From Phytohabitans sp036906915 (lineage in GTDB: Bacteria > Actinomycetota > Actinomycetes > Mycobacteriales > Micromonosporaceae): a stretch of 57,030 bases of DNA. Of the stretch, positions 49,998-57,030 are shown piece by piece (the first letter of the stretch is position 1; each line of letters begins with the position of its first letter). The notes beneath the pieces are model-generated. The model ran no database searches, was not told where the DNA came from, and saw only the letters and a list, made by a program, of their open reading frames with translations. The stretch is from positions 1-57,030 of the forward strand of contig NZ_JBAKHX010000051.1 in assembly GCF_036906915.1 (NCBI RefSeq), given 5' to 3'. The translations under genes and the position numbers were made by a program.

Positions 49998-51936
49998 CGG
50001 CGTCTCGATTCACCAGTTCGAAGTAGCGCTCGAACTCGACCTCGGTGCGTAGCCGGCCGAGCTTCTGGAACTCGCGCTTCAAGGCGAGCGCGACATGCCG
50101 CATCGTGATGGGTGAGCCGTCTTCGGCGGCGAGGAACGCGGCGCCCAGCGTGGCGTTGCGGATGATCCCGCCGGAGATCTTGAACTGGCGAGCGAGGAAC
50201 TCGATGTCGAGCGCCGCGACCGGCGCGGTGGCCGGGAACGACCGGGCCCAGATCGCGCGCCGTTGCTCCTCTTCCGGCAGCGTGAAGTCGATCGCCGTGG
50301 AGATGCGCCGCAGGAACGCCTGGTCGATGTTGCGTTGCAGGTTGGTGGCGAGCACCACCAGCCCGTCGTAGGTCTCCAGCCGCTGCAACAGGTACGCCAC
50401 CTCGATGTTCGCGTACCGATCGTGCGCGTCGCTCACCTCGGACCGCTTGCCGAACAGCGCGTCGGCCTCGTCGAAGAAGAGCACCAGGTCGCCGGCCGCG
50501 GCGGCGCCGAAGATGCGCTCCAGGTTCTTCTCCGTCTCGCCGATGTACTTGCTCACCACCGCGGACAGGTCCACTTTGTACAGATCAAGACCCAGCTCGC
50601 CCGCGACCACCTCGGCGGCCAGGGTCTTGCCGGTGCCGGACGGGCCGGCGAACAGCGCCACGGTGCCGGTCGACGGCAGCGGCGGGAAGCGCCACTGCCG
50701 GTACACCACGTCGCGGCGGCGGTGCCGGGCCGCCAGCTCACGCAGCTGCCGCGCGTCGTCGGGCGGGACGATCAGGTCTTCCCAGGCGCGGCGCGGGCGG
50801 ATCCGCACGGCCACCCCGTCGAGATGGCCGCCGGCCAGCCGGCGCACGGCCGGTGTGAGGTCACCGTCGCCGGCCGCCGCCGCGGCGGCCACCAGCCGCA
50901 ACTGCTCGCGGTCCAGCCGGTACCCGGGGTCCGGCTCGCGCCCGAGCGCCCGCCACCAGTCGTCGGCGCCGGCCTCGCCGCTCGCCACCCGCACCTCGCG
51001 CCACGGCACCGGCGGCACCGACTCCAGCGGCAGCTCGGCCCGCGACGACAGCACCCACGCCAGGTGGTCGGCGCGGGCGACCGCGTCGCGCCCTGTGGCG
51101 TCGAGCGGCGCGACCAGATCGAGCACCACCACGAGACCACCGAGCGTCGCCTCGCGCACCGTCGCCGCCCACTGCGCGCGAGTTCCGGGTACTGAACAGA
51201 GCAGCCGGCCGCGCCCTGGCCACCGATCCTCGACCGCCCGCAGCCGGCTCTCCCGGTCACCCCCGTTGACCAGCAGCAGCCCCCGCTCCGGCGGGCGTTC
51301 CGCCTCGGCCTCGGTGCCAGCTAGCTCGGCAAGAACCCTGGATGCCCCCGCTGGCAGCTCCGGGTCGGCCGACCCGTCGCCGGTCAGGTACCAGGCGACC
51401 CGCGCCGGCAGCGCACAGGTGCGGGTCGCCCACGGACCGGTGGTGCCGACGTCGACCAGCTCCGCGCGGCGCAGGCGGGAGTCCGGGGCCACCGGACCGA
51501 TGGCCCCGATCCGGTCGAGCGTGACGAGGGTTACCTGCGGCAGCTGTACCGAATCTTGAACGTATGCGACCAGCCGCTGCCGGGCGGGCGCCAGCTCGAC
51601 GGCGGCGACGACCGCCAGTACCTCCGCCTCGGCGAGCGTGAGCCCGGCGGACCGCGCCAGGACCGCGAACCGTGACCCACCCTCCAAAGATTCCGCGAGG
51701 TTCTTCCGTGCTCTGTCTACATCGGACCGGACCTGATCGCGGACCGCCCCCACCCGCTCCACCGCCGCGCCGTCCAGGCCCGGCAGCGTGGCGAGGATGC
51801 GATCGAGGTCGTCCTGCCCGACGAACAGCCCCGCGAAGTCACGCGGCGGCCGGCCCTCGGCGAGCCGGCAGACCAGCGCCTCGCGCTGGAGCAGCACGTC
51901 CGCGAGGACGGTCCAGGGCTCCGGGACGCTCGCCAT
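49978..51936 (-). CDS. AAA+ ATPase of the injection system (Afp15-like)
   Basis: The 652-aa protein has an N-terminal regulatory half (~1-400) and a C-terminal AAA+ module. Walker A is FAGPSGTGKTLAAEV at ~428, Walker B LVLFFDEADALFGKR at ~480, sensor 1 LVVLATNLQRN, and an arginine-finger region AFLRRISTAIDF. Afp15-type ATPases are needed for particle assembly or cargo loading. It overlaps the tube-terminator gene and lies 6 bp after the LuxR-type regulator, so the three form one leftward operon. Confidence 0.9.
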   Translation of the reverse strand: MASVPEPWTVLADVLLQREALVCRLAEGRPPRDFAGLFVGQDDLDRILATLPGLDGAAVERVGAVRDQVRSDVDRARKNLAESLEGGSRFAVLARSAGLTLAEAEVLAVVAAVELAPARQRLVAYVQDSVQLPQVTLVTLDRIGAIGPVAPDSRLRRAELVDVGTTGPWATRTCALPARVAWYLTGDGSADPELPAGASRVLAELAGTEAEAERPPERGLLLVNGGDRESRLRAVEDRWPGRGRLLCSVPGTRAQWAATVREATLGGLVVVLDLVAPLDATGRDAVARADHLAWVLSSRAELPLESVPPVPWREVRVASGEAGADDWWRALGREPDPGYRLDREQLRLVAAAAAAGDGDLTPAVRRLAGGHLDGVAVRIRPRRAWEDLIVPPDDARQLRELAARHRRRDVVYRQWRFPPLPSTGTVALFAGPSGTGKTLAAEVVAGELGLDLYKVDLSAVVSKYIGETEKNLERIFGAAAAGDLVLFFDEADALFGKRSEVSDAHDRYANIEVAYLLQRLETYDGLVVLATNLQRNIDQAFLRRISTAIDFTLPEEEQRRAIWARSFPATAPVAALDIEFLARQFKISGGIIRNATLGAAFLAAEDGSPITMRHVALALKREFQKLGRLRTEVEFERYFELVNRDADAAPAR

Positions 51937-51942
51937 GGCGGG

Positions 51943-52608
51943 CTAGATGACACCCTCGCGCGTGGCGAGGGCGACCGCCTGCGCGCGGGTGCGGCAGTTC
52001 AGCTTGGTGAGCAGGTCGTGTACGACGTTCTTGACGGTGCGCTCGGAGAAGCAGAGATCTTCCGCGATGCCGCGGGTGTCCATGCCGTCGGCGAGCAGCC
52101 GGAGCACGGACCGCTCCCGCATGTTGAGCTCGGTCGGGCGGAGTTGGGAGTGCTGCCGGACGTGCGCGAGCAGCTTGATCAGCAGGTCGCCGGGGAGGGC
52201 GACGTTGCCGGCCACGACCGCGCGCAGGCTGGTGACCAGCGTCTCCGGGGTTATCGTGTCGTGCGGCAGCACCGAGCCGACGCCCGCGTCGACGATCTCG
52301 CGGATGTGCTGCTCGCTGGCCGTGCGGATCGTGGCGACCAGCCGGGTCTGCCGGCCGGCCGCGAGTCTTACCGCCCGGCGCAGCGCGCCAGGCTCGGACT
52401 CGAAGATCAAGACATCGAGCCCGGTCATCACCGGTGTGGGCGCCAACCCCATGCTCTCGCCACGCACCACGAACCCTGCCTGCTGGAGGCAGGCGAACAT
52501 GCCGCGCCGCACGATCGCGTGACCGTCGTCGATCCACACCGAAGGCGCCGCCTGGGCTTGCACTGGCCCCACCCCCGGTAGTTGATCGGTCCTCCCCGGT
52601 AACATCAT
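51943..52608 (-). CDS. LuxR-type regulator with atypical receiver domain
   Basis: The 221-aa protein has a NarL/FixJ-type HTH at ~155-221 (MRERSVLRLLADGMDTRGIA, FSERTVKNVVHDLLTKLNCR). Its receiver-like N-terminus keeps IDDGHAIVRRGMFACL, but the expected phospho-acceptor Asp appears as Glu (VLIFESEP). It may therefore act without phosphorylation. As the only DNA-binding protein in the locus it is the best candidate to bind the shared CCAAA(A/G)GTGCA element. The start is ATG 52608 or 52605. It heads the operon with the ATPase and tube terminator. Confidence 0.82.
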   Translation of the reverse strand: MMLPGRTDQLPGVGPVQAQAAPSVWIDDGHAIVRRGMFACLQQAGFVVRGESMGLAPTPVMTGLDVLIFESEPGALRRAVRLAAGRQTRLVATIRTASEQHIREIVDAGVGSVLPHDTITPETLVTSLRAVVAGNVALPGDLLIKLLAHVRQHSQLRPTELNMRERSVLRLLADGMDTRGIAEDLCFSERTVKNVVHDLLTKLNCRTRAQAVALATREGVI

Positions 52609-52764
52609 GCGCCGATCAATTCATGACCGACAACGGCTTACCCGGGCGGATTCTGTCGCTTTCCTGTCGCAGCGGATTCGTTCCAGAGGGCGAACCGGTT
52701 TGCTCTTGCCCGAAGAGTTGCCCAAAAGTGCAAAACCTTGATTGGGCGAATTATCGTCGATCCC
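52609..52764. promoter_or_regulatory. Divergent promoter gap of regulator operon and hydrolase operon
   Basis: This 156-bp gap is the least GC-rich part of the eCIS locus. It contains motif site 3 and, just before it, TTGCCCGAAGAG (52706-52717), a partial direct repeat of the site. It should serve both the LuxR/ATPase/terminator operon and the rightward hydrolase operon. Confidence 0.55.
52718..52734 (+). promoter_or_regulatory. eCIS motif, site 3
   Basis: TTGCCCAAAAGTGCAAA shares CCAAA(A/G)GTGCA(A/G) with sites 1 and 2. Here the ends form an inverted repeat, TTGC-N8-GCAA. It lies 31 bp upstream of ATG 52765 and about 110 bp upstream of the LuxR gene, so autoregulation is possible. Confidence 0.6.
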
Positions 52765-54222
52765 ATGCCTAGGTTCTCAGCGGAACAAATCTACAGTTTC
52801 GCGCGCCAGGCGGGCTTTTCGCCGGACGAGGCGGCCACCATGACCGCGATCGCGCTGGCCGAGTCGGGCGGCAGGAGCGACGCGCACAACCCGGTCGGCG
52901 AAGATTCGCGCGGGCTCTGGCAGATCAACGCTCGGGCGCACCCGAAACTGGCCGAGGACCTCAACCTCTTCGACCCCGTGCAGAACGCGCGGGCGGCGTT
53001 CGCGGTGTCGCGGCAGGGCGCCGACATCACCCCGTGGACCGTCACGCACGGCGGCATGGGCGCCCGCTACCTGCGGCACAAGGAGGCCGCGCAGGACGCG
53101 GCGATCTCGTTCGGCGACGGGCCGGGGCGCGGCGTCTGGACCGGCACCGCCGGCTACAACGGCCCCGAGGTGCCGGCGGGCCCTTCGGGCGGCGGCGGCA
53201 CCTCCGATCCACTCACCGGCGGCTCCGCGCAGTCGCTCACCAGCGGCTCCCAGGGCTCGTCGGCCGCTCTGGACCGCTTCCTCGAAGTGGCCCGAGCGCA
53301 GGCCGGCGACACCTACGTCTTCGGCGCCGAGACCAAGCTCGACGACAGCGACCCCGACACGTTCGACTGCTCCGAGCTGACCCAGTGGGCCGCCCACCAG
53401 GCCGGCGTCAAGATCCCCGACGGCGCCACCGCGCAGTACCTGCACCTCAAGGAGCGGGGCATGCTGATCCCCGTCGAGGAGGCCAAGAACACGCCCGGCG
53501 CGCTGCTCTTCTCCTTCGACCGGGAGCCCCGGCCGGGTGATGGCCGCACGCCCGGCGCGCACGTCGCGATCAGCCTCGGCGACGGCAAGACGATCGAGGC
53601 ACGTGGCCGCGCCTATGGCGTCGCCGAGTTCGACGTCGGGCGGCGGTTCGAGTTCGCGGCGGTCATCCCCGGCATATCGGACGGCACCGCGACGCCGCTG
53701 GCGCCCGCTTCCTCACCCGTGCCGTCGTTCGCGCCACTCACTGCGCTACCGCCTCAGATGGGTGGCCCCGACACCGATCGTGACGGACTCACCGACGCCA
53801 TGGAGCAGCGGCGCGGCCTTAACCCGCTCGCCGCCGACTCCGACGGCGACAACCTCGCCGACGGCTTCGAGATCGCCACCAGCCGCAGTGACCCCACCAA
53901 GGCAGACACCGACGGCGACCGGCTAGACGACGCGTTCGAGCTGGCCAGAGGGCTCGACCCCACCTCGCCGGACAGCGACTCCGACGGCCACCTCGACGGC
54001 AGCCTCCCCACCGACTGGCGCGACACCGACGCCGACGGACTCGACGACGCGCTGGAGACCGCGCTCGGTCTCGACCCGAACCAGGTCGACAGCGACGCGG
54101 ACGGATACGTCGACGCGCTGGAACGGCAGGCCTCGTCCGACCCGCTGAGTGCGGCGGTCACCCCGCTGCGCAGCGGCGACCCGTTCTCCCCGCTGTCCTC
54201 GCCCGCCGACCCGCTGACCTGA
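52765..54222 (+). CDS. Multidomain peptidoglycan hydrolase (lysozyme-like + NlpC/P60 + Ca-binding repeats)
   Basis: The protein of about 485 aa has three parts. A lysozyme/transglycosylase-like domain (1-115) has candidate catalytic Glu33 in ALAESGG and RGLWQIN. An NlpC/P60-type peptidase (~165-300) has Cys202 in FDCSELTQW and His266 in GAHVAISLG. A thrombospondin-3-like tail (~335-470) repeats D.D.DGL.DA.E. There is no signal peptide, membrane helix or Sec signal, so export must be unusual. The neighbouring injection system is a natural route. ATG 52765 is chosen. It shares motif site 3 and is followed by the Ig-like membrane gene. Confidence 0.82.
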   Translation: MPRFSAEQIYSFARQAGFSPDEAATMTAIALAESGGRSDAHNPVGEDSRGLWQINARAHPKLAEDLNLFDPVQNARAAFAVSRQGADITPWTVTHGGMGARYLRHKEAAQDAAISFGDGPGRGVWTGTAGYNGPEVPAGPSGGGGTSDPLTGGSAQSLTSGSQGSSAALDRFLEVARAQAGDTYVFGAETKLDDSDPDTFDCSELTQWAAHQAGVKIPDGATAQYLHLKERGMLIPVEEAKNTPGALLFSFDREPRPGDGRTPGAHVAISLGDGKTIEARGRAYGVAEFDVGRRFEFAAVIPGISDGTATPLAPASSPVPSFAPLTALPPQMGGPDTDRDGLTDAMEQRRGLNPLAADSDGDNLADGFEIATSRSDPTKADTDGDRLDDAFELARGLDPTSPDSDSDGHLDGSLPTDWRDTDADGLDDALETALGLDPNQVDSDADGYVDALERQASSDPLSAAVTPLRSGDPFSPLSSPADPLT

Positions 54223-54235
54223 GGGGCGCGGTGCC

Positions 54236-55282
54236 ATGGACGTAGAGATCCGGATACCGCCGCAGCCGGTCGCCCTGACGCCCGGCGCCGCGGGCACGGT
54301 CACCGTCGAGCTGACCAGCCTCGCCGACCACGACCTGCGGGTCCGGCTCTCCGTCGCCGCGAGCCGGGCCGGCGCCTGGGCCCACGGCGAGCCCCCGACC
54401 GTTTCGGTGCCGGCCGGCGGCACCCAGACGGTCGAGATCGCGGTCCAGCCGCCGGCGACGGCCGCGCCCACGGCGGGGTTGCTCCCGTTCACCGTCCAGG
54501 CCGACGACTCCGACACCGGGGCACCCCTCGGCCGGGCCACCGGACTGGTCAGCGTGGCCGCGCCGGCACGCCTCGCCGCCAGCCTTTTTCGCACCGACGC
54601 CGGGCCGCCGGCCCGCTTCACTCTCACCGTGCGCAACCCCGGCGAGCGGCTCGCCGTCACCATCGCGGCCCAGGTGCACCCGCCCGGCGGACGGGTGCGG
54701 ATCACGCCAGACACGGTCGACCTGGCCAAGGGCGGCTCTGCCGCCGCACACATCGAGGTCCGCCCGCCCGCACTGTTCATGGGCGGTTCCATCCCGTACG
54801 TGGTGAGCGTGTCCTGCAAGGCCGTTGGCGACCTGGAGCCCCTGGTCACCGTCGAGGAAAACGGCCAGTCGCCACCGCGCGTCGGCAAGGCGACCGCTTT
54901 CGTCGTGACCGCGCTGCTCGTGGCGACCGCCGCGGGCGCGCTCGCCTTCGGAGGCTGGGAGCGGCTGGCCAGCCGTTCGTCGCCGCCGCCGGCCGCGGAC
55001 GCACAGGACCCGACCGAGGTACGGGTGCGCACCCCGTACGCGATGGTCGAGGTCTTCCAGCGCACGGGCGCCGGCCCCGCGGACGCCGACGCCGCGCTCG
55101 CCCAGCTCACCGCCGCCGGCGTACCGGTGCGGCTGGTCGACAGCACCCGCTCCCCCGACCTCGCCGACGGCCCCGGCGGCCTGCTCGTGCTGCTACAGGA
55201 CGGCTTCGCGACCCCCGAAGACGCCCAGGCGTACTGCGACCGCAACCGCGCGCTAGCGCCCCGCTGCCAGGTCGTTCAGTGA
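54236..55282 (+). CDS. Ig-like single-pass membrane protein
   Basis: The 348-aa protein has two beta-sandwich Ig-like domains (VEIRIPPQPVALTPGAAGTV and ARFTLTVRNPGERLAVTIAA). One membrane helix follows (AFVVTALLVATAAGALAFGG, ~221-240), with a short outer domain that may resemble SPOR (VRLVDSTRSPDLADGPGGLL). It parallels the protein at 30487-31866 in layout. It is encoded 13 bp after the hydrolase and 61 bp before the Hsp70-like gene, which suggests one operon. Function is unknown; membrane anchoring is inferred. Confidence 0.7.
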   Translation: MDVEIRIPPQPVALTPGAAGTVTVELTSLADHDLRVRLSVAASRAGAWAHGEPPTVSVPAGGTQTVEIAVQPPATAAPTAGLLPFTVQADDSDTGAPLGRATGLVSVAAPARLAASLFRTDAGPPARFTLTVRNPGERLAVTIAAQVHPPGGRVRITPDTVDLAKGGSAAAHIEVRPPALFMGGSIPYVVSVSCKAVGDLEPLVTVEENGQSPPRVGKATAFVVTALLVATAAGALAFGGWERLASRSSPPPAADAQDPTEVRVRTPYAMVEVFQRTGAGPADADAALAQLTAAGVPVRLVDSTRSPDLADGPGGLLVLLQDGFATPEDAQAYCDRNRALAPRCQVVQ

Positions 55283-55298
55283 GCGAGGGAGGTGGCGC

Positions 55299-55319
55299 GG
55301 CGGCGCCTTCAGCGCCGCC
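55299..55319 (+). terminator. GC-rich stem-loop between operon genes
   Basis: GGCGGCGC, loop CTTCA, GCGCCGCC forms a perfect 8-bp stem. It lies 17 bp after the membrane-protein stop and 25 bp before the Hsp70-like start. No U-tract follows, so it is more likely an attenuator or mRNA-stability element than a full terminator. Confidence 0.45.
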
Positions 55320-55343
55320 CGACCGAGCGAACCAGGAGGCACC

Positions 55344-57030
55344 GTGACCAGCTACGGCCTGGGCGTCGACTTGGGCACGACGCACACCGCGGCGGCGGTG
55401 CTGGTCGATGGCCGGGTCGAGCTGGTACGCCTCGGCAACCGGCGCCCCGAGATCCCGTCGCTCGTCTTCGTCACCGCCGACAGCGCCGTGCTCGTCGGCG
55501 ACGCCGCCGAACGCCGGGGCGCGGCCGAGCCCGAGCGGCTGGCTCGCGAGTTCAAGCGCCGCCTCGGCGACCCCGTGCCGTTGCTGGTCGGCGGCTCGCC
55601 CTACCCTGCGCACGCGCTTATGGCCAAGCTCCTGCGGCGAGTCCACGACATCGTGGGGCGCCAGTATGACGAGCCGCCCAGGGCGGTGACCGTCACCCAT
55701 CCGGCGAACTGGGGACCGTTCAAGCGTGAACTGCTCGACCAGGCGATCCGGCTCGCCGACGTCGACGGCGTCCTCTTCCTGCCCGAGCCGGAAGCGGCGG
55801 CGATCCACTACGCGACCACCGAACGTGTCCGGCCCGGCGAGACCGTCGCGGTCTACGACCTGGGCGGCGGCACCTTCGACGCCGCCGTCCTGCGCCGCAC
55901 GGCCACCGGTTTCGAGCTGCTCGGCAGGTCCGAGGGGATCGAGCAGCTGGGCGGCATCGACTTCGACGAGGCGGTGTTCGCGCACGTCCTGGCCACCATC
56001 GGCGATTCCGCCCAGTCCCTCGACCCCGACGACGAACTGGTCACCACCGCCCTCTCCCGCCTCCGGCGCGACTGCACCGAGGCGAAGGAGGCACTGAGCT
56101 TCGACACCGAGGTGATGATCCCGGTCGCGCTGCCAGGGCTGCACACCCGGGTACGCCTGAACCGCTCCGAGTTCGAGGCGATGATCGGGCCGGCGCTCAC
56201 CGAGACGGTGGCCGCGACCGCCCGGGCCCTGCGGGCGGCGGGGGTCTCGCCCGACGAACTGCGCTCCGTGGTGCTAGCCGGCGGCTCGTCCCGGATACCG
56301 CTGGTCAGCCAGCTCCTGGACGCCGAGTTCGGCCGTCCCGTCACCCTGGACCCGCACCCCGAACACAGCGTCGCGATGGGCGCGGCCGCGACCACCGGCC
56401 CGTTGGCGCTGGGCGCCACACCAGCCCGCCCCGTCTTCGTCCCGTCCCCTTCCGCCGCCCCGCCCCGCGCCGTTCCCTCCCCGTCCGTTCCCCGCTTCAC
56501 CGCGCCGGTCCCGTACTCCGCGGCCCCCGCGTCCGCGACGTCTCCTCCCGCCGCGTCCCCGCCCGCGACCGGCGCAGGCAGCGCCACCGATCCCGACAGC
56601 ACCAACCCGTTGCCCCCCGCCACCGACCCCGATGGCACCAGCCTGCTGCCCCGCGCGACCGACGCCGAACCAGCCAGCGCGTTGGCCGCCAACCCGCCAC
56701 CCGTCCCGCCTCCGACGGCAGAGCCCGGCTCGGGCCGGCCGTCGAGCGGGCCGCGCCCTCCGGGCGGCGAGACACCCCCGCGAGCTTCCGCACCGCCAGC
56801 TCGCCCCGCTTCCGCGGCTGGCTCCCCAGCCTGGCCGCCTGTCCCGCCGCCGCGGCGCGGCGCTGGCGGGGTCGCGCCTGAGGGACCGGCCGCAGCGGCG
56901 AGCAGTGGGACGCCGGCACCAGCGCCCTTCGGTACGGTCGCGGGCGGGGCGGCCAGGGCGCCGGCCGACGGGCGGCCTGGGGCTGCGCGGCCTGCTCGCG
57001 GGCCTGCCGGCGGCAGGGCCGATTCTCCCG
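55344..57030 (+). CDS. Hsp70-like ATPase with Pro/Ala-rich tail (runs off the window)
   Basis: At least 562 codons are open, with no stop by the window end. The N-terminal actin-fold ATPase has phosphate-1 YGLGVDLGTTHTAAAVLVDG, phosphate-2 VYDLGGGTFDAAVLRR and adenosine motif VVLAGGSSRIPLVSQLL. The usual DnaK substrate-binding domain is not seen: after residue ~345 the protein becomes Pro/Ala/Ser-rich and disordered. GTG 55344 follows AGGAGG. Actinobacterial Hsp70-like proteins of this kind are often encoded with membrane or FHA proteins. It likely works with the adjacent Ig-like membrane protein rather than as a general chaperone. Confidence 0.85.
   Translation, partial: MTSYGLGVDLGTTHTAAAVLVDGRVELVRLGNRRPEIPSLVFVTADSAVLVGDAAERRGAAEPERLAREFKRRLGDPVPLLVGGSPYPAHALMAKLLRRVHDIVGRQYDEPPRAVTVTHPANWGPFKRELLDQAIRLADVDGVLFLPEPEAAAIHYATTERVRPGETVAVYDLGGGTFDAAVLRRTATGFELLGRSEGIEQLGGIDFDEAVFAHVLATIGDSAQSLDPDDELVTTALSRLRRDCTEAKEALSFDTEVMIPVALPGLHTRVRLNRSEFEAMIGPALTETVAATARALRAAGVSPDELRSVVLAGGSSRIPLVSQLLDAEFGRPVTLDPHPEHSVAMGAAATTGPLALGATPARPVFVPSPSAAPPRAVPSPSVPRFTAPVPYSAAPASATSPPAASPPATGAGSATDPDSTNPLPPATDPDGTSLLPRATDAEPASALAANPPPVPPPTAEPGSGRPSSGPRPPGGETPPRASAPPARPASAAGSPAWPPVPPPRRGAGGVAPEGPAAAASSGTPAPAPFGTVAGGAARAPADGRPGAARPARGPAGGRADSP

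Noticed and set aside
1..57030. tRNA, rRNA or integrase/transposase genes marking a mobile element
   Set aside because: None was recognised on either strand; the eCIS locus has no visible attachment site or integrase within the window.

Overview
The window is about 57 kb of very GC-rich actinobacterial DNA (typical GTG starts, third-position GC bias). The gene content fits a filamentous actinomycete, most plausibly Micromonosporaceae; the family is an inference. It shows an alditol oxidase-like flavoenzyme, a DUF222/HNH protein, a secreted CBM2 protein, CHAT/subtilisin/ECF-sigma clusters and an actinobacterial contractile injection system.

Region 1 (1-11.4 kb) is general accessory metabolism and regulation. 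It holds a flavin oxidase, a TPR protein, two MFS transporters, LacI-, XRE/cupin- and MarR-type regulators, an OsmC protein, a saccharopine dehydrogenase-like reductase, a fragment of an FHA gene, and a large membrane protein that joins a sigma-factor-like N-terminus to an extracytoplasmic CBM35-like domain.

Region 2 (11.5-16.7 kb) is a compact four-gene set: ECF sigma factor, overlapping small protein, cytoplasmic subtilisin-like protease, and a divergent TPR-CHAT (caspase-like) protein. The combination resembles the protease/sigma-factor logic of Craspase (TPR-CHAT, Csx30, RpoE) but has no Cas genes.

Region 3 (16.7-30.5 kb) holds a metallophosphoesterase, a DUF222/HNH protein behind a repeat-rich 0.7-kb gap, a VOC protein, an ArsR-type regulator, an aldo/keto reductase, a DinB-like protein, a complete five-gene oligopeptide-type ABC importer, and a secreted CBM2-linked zinc-protease-like protein.

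Region 4 (30.5-57 kb) is an extracellular/cytoplasmic contractile injection system (eCIS). A long leftward operon (44.6 to 30.5 kb) runs receiver-like protein, sheath, tube, P2-E-like tail assembly chaperone, -1-frame extension, second tube, large low-complexity protein at the tape-measure position, LysM protein, VgrG-like spike, PAAR tip, gp25, baseplate J, tail protein I, and two single-pass membrane proteins. Flanking transcription units encode two DUF4157 (eCIS core) proteins, a Pvc16-like tube terminator, an AAA+ ATPase, a LuxR-type regulator, a multidomain peptidoglycan hydrolase, an Ig-like membrane protein and an Hsp70-like ATPase that runs off the window. No tail-fibre gene is seen, which suits a particle used inside or at the membrane of the producing cell.

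The strongest new observations are these. (i) The assembly-chaperone gene carries a C CCT TTC slip site leading in the -1 frame into a start-less small domain, as in phage P2 E/E+E'. (ii) A near-identical element, CCAAA(A/G)GTGCA(A/G), occurs once in each of the three main promoter-bearing gaps of the eCIS locus. (iii) The TPR-CHAT/S8/ECF-sigma set looks like a Cas-free protease-gated sigma switch. (iv) A perfect AT-rich 17-bp palindrome sits inside the GC-rich gene at the tape-measure position.
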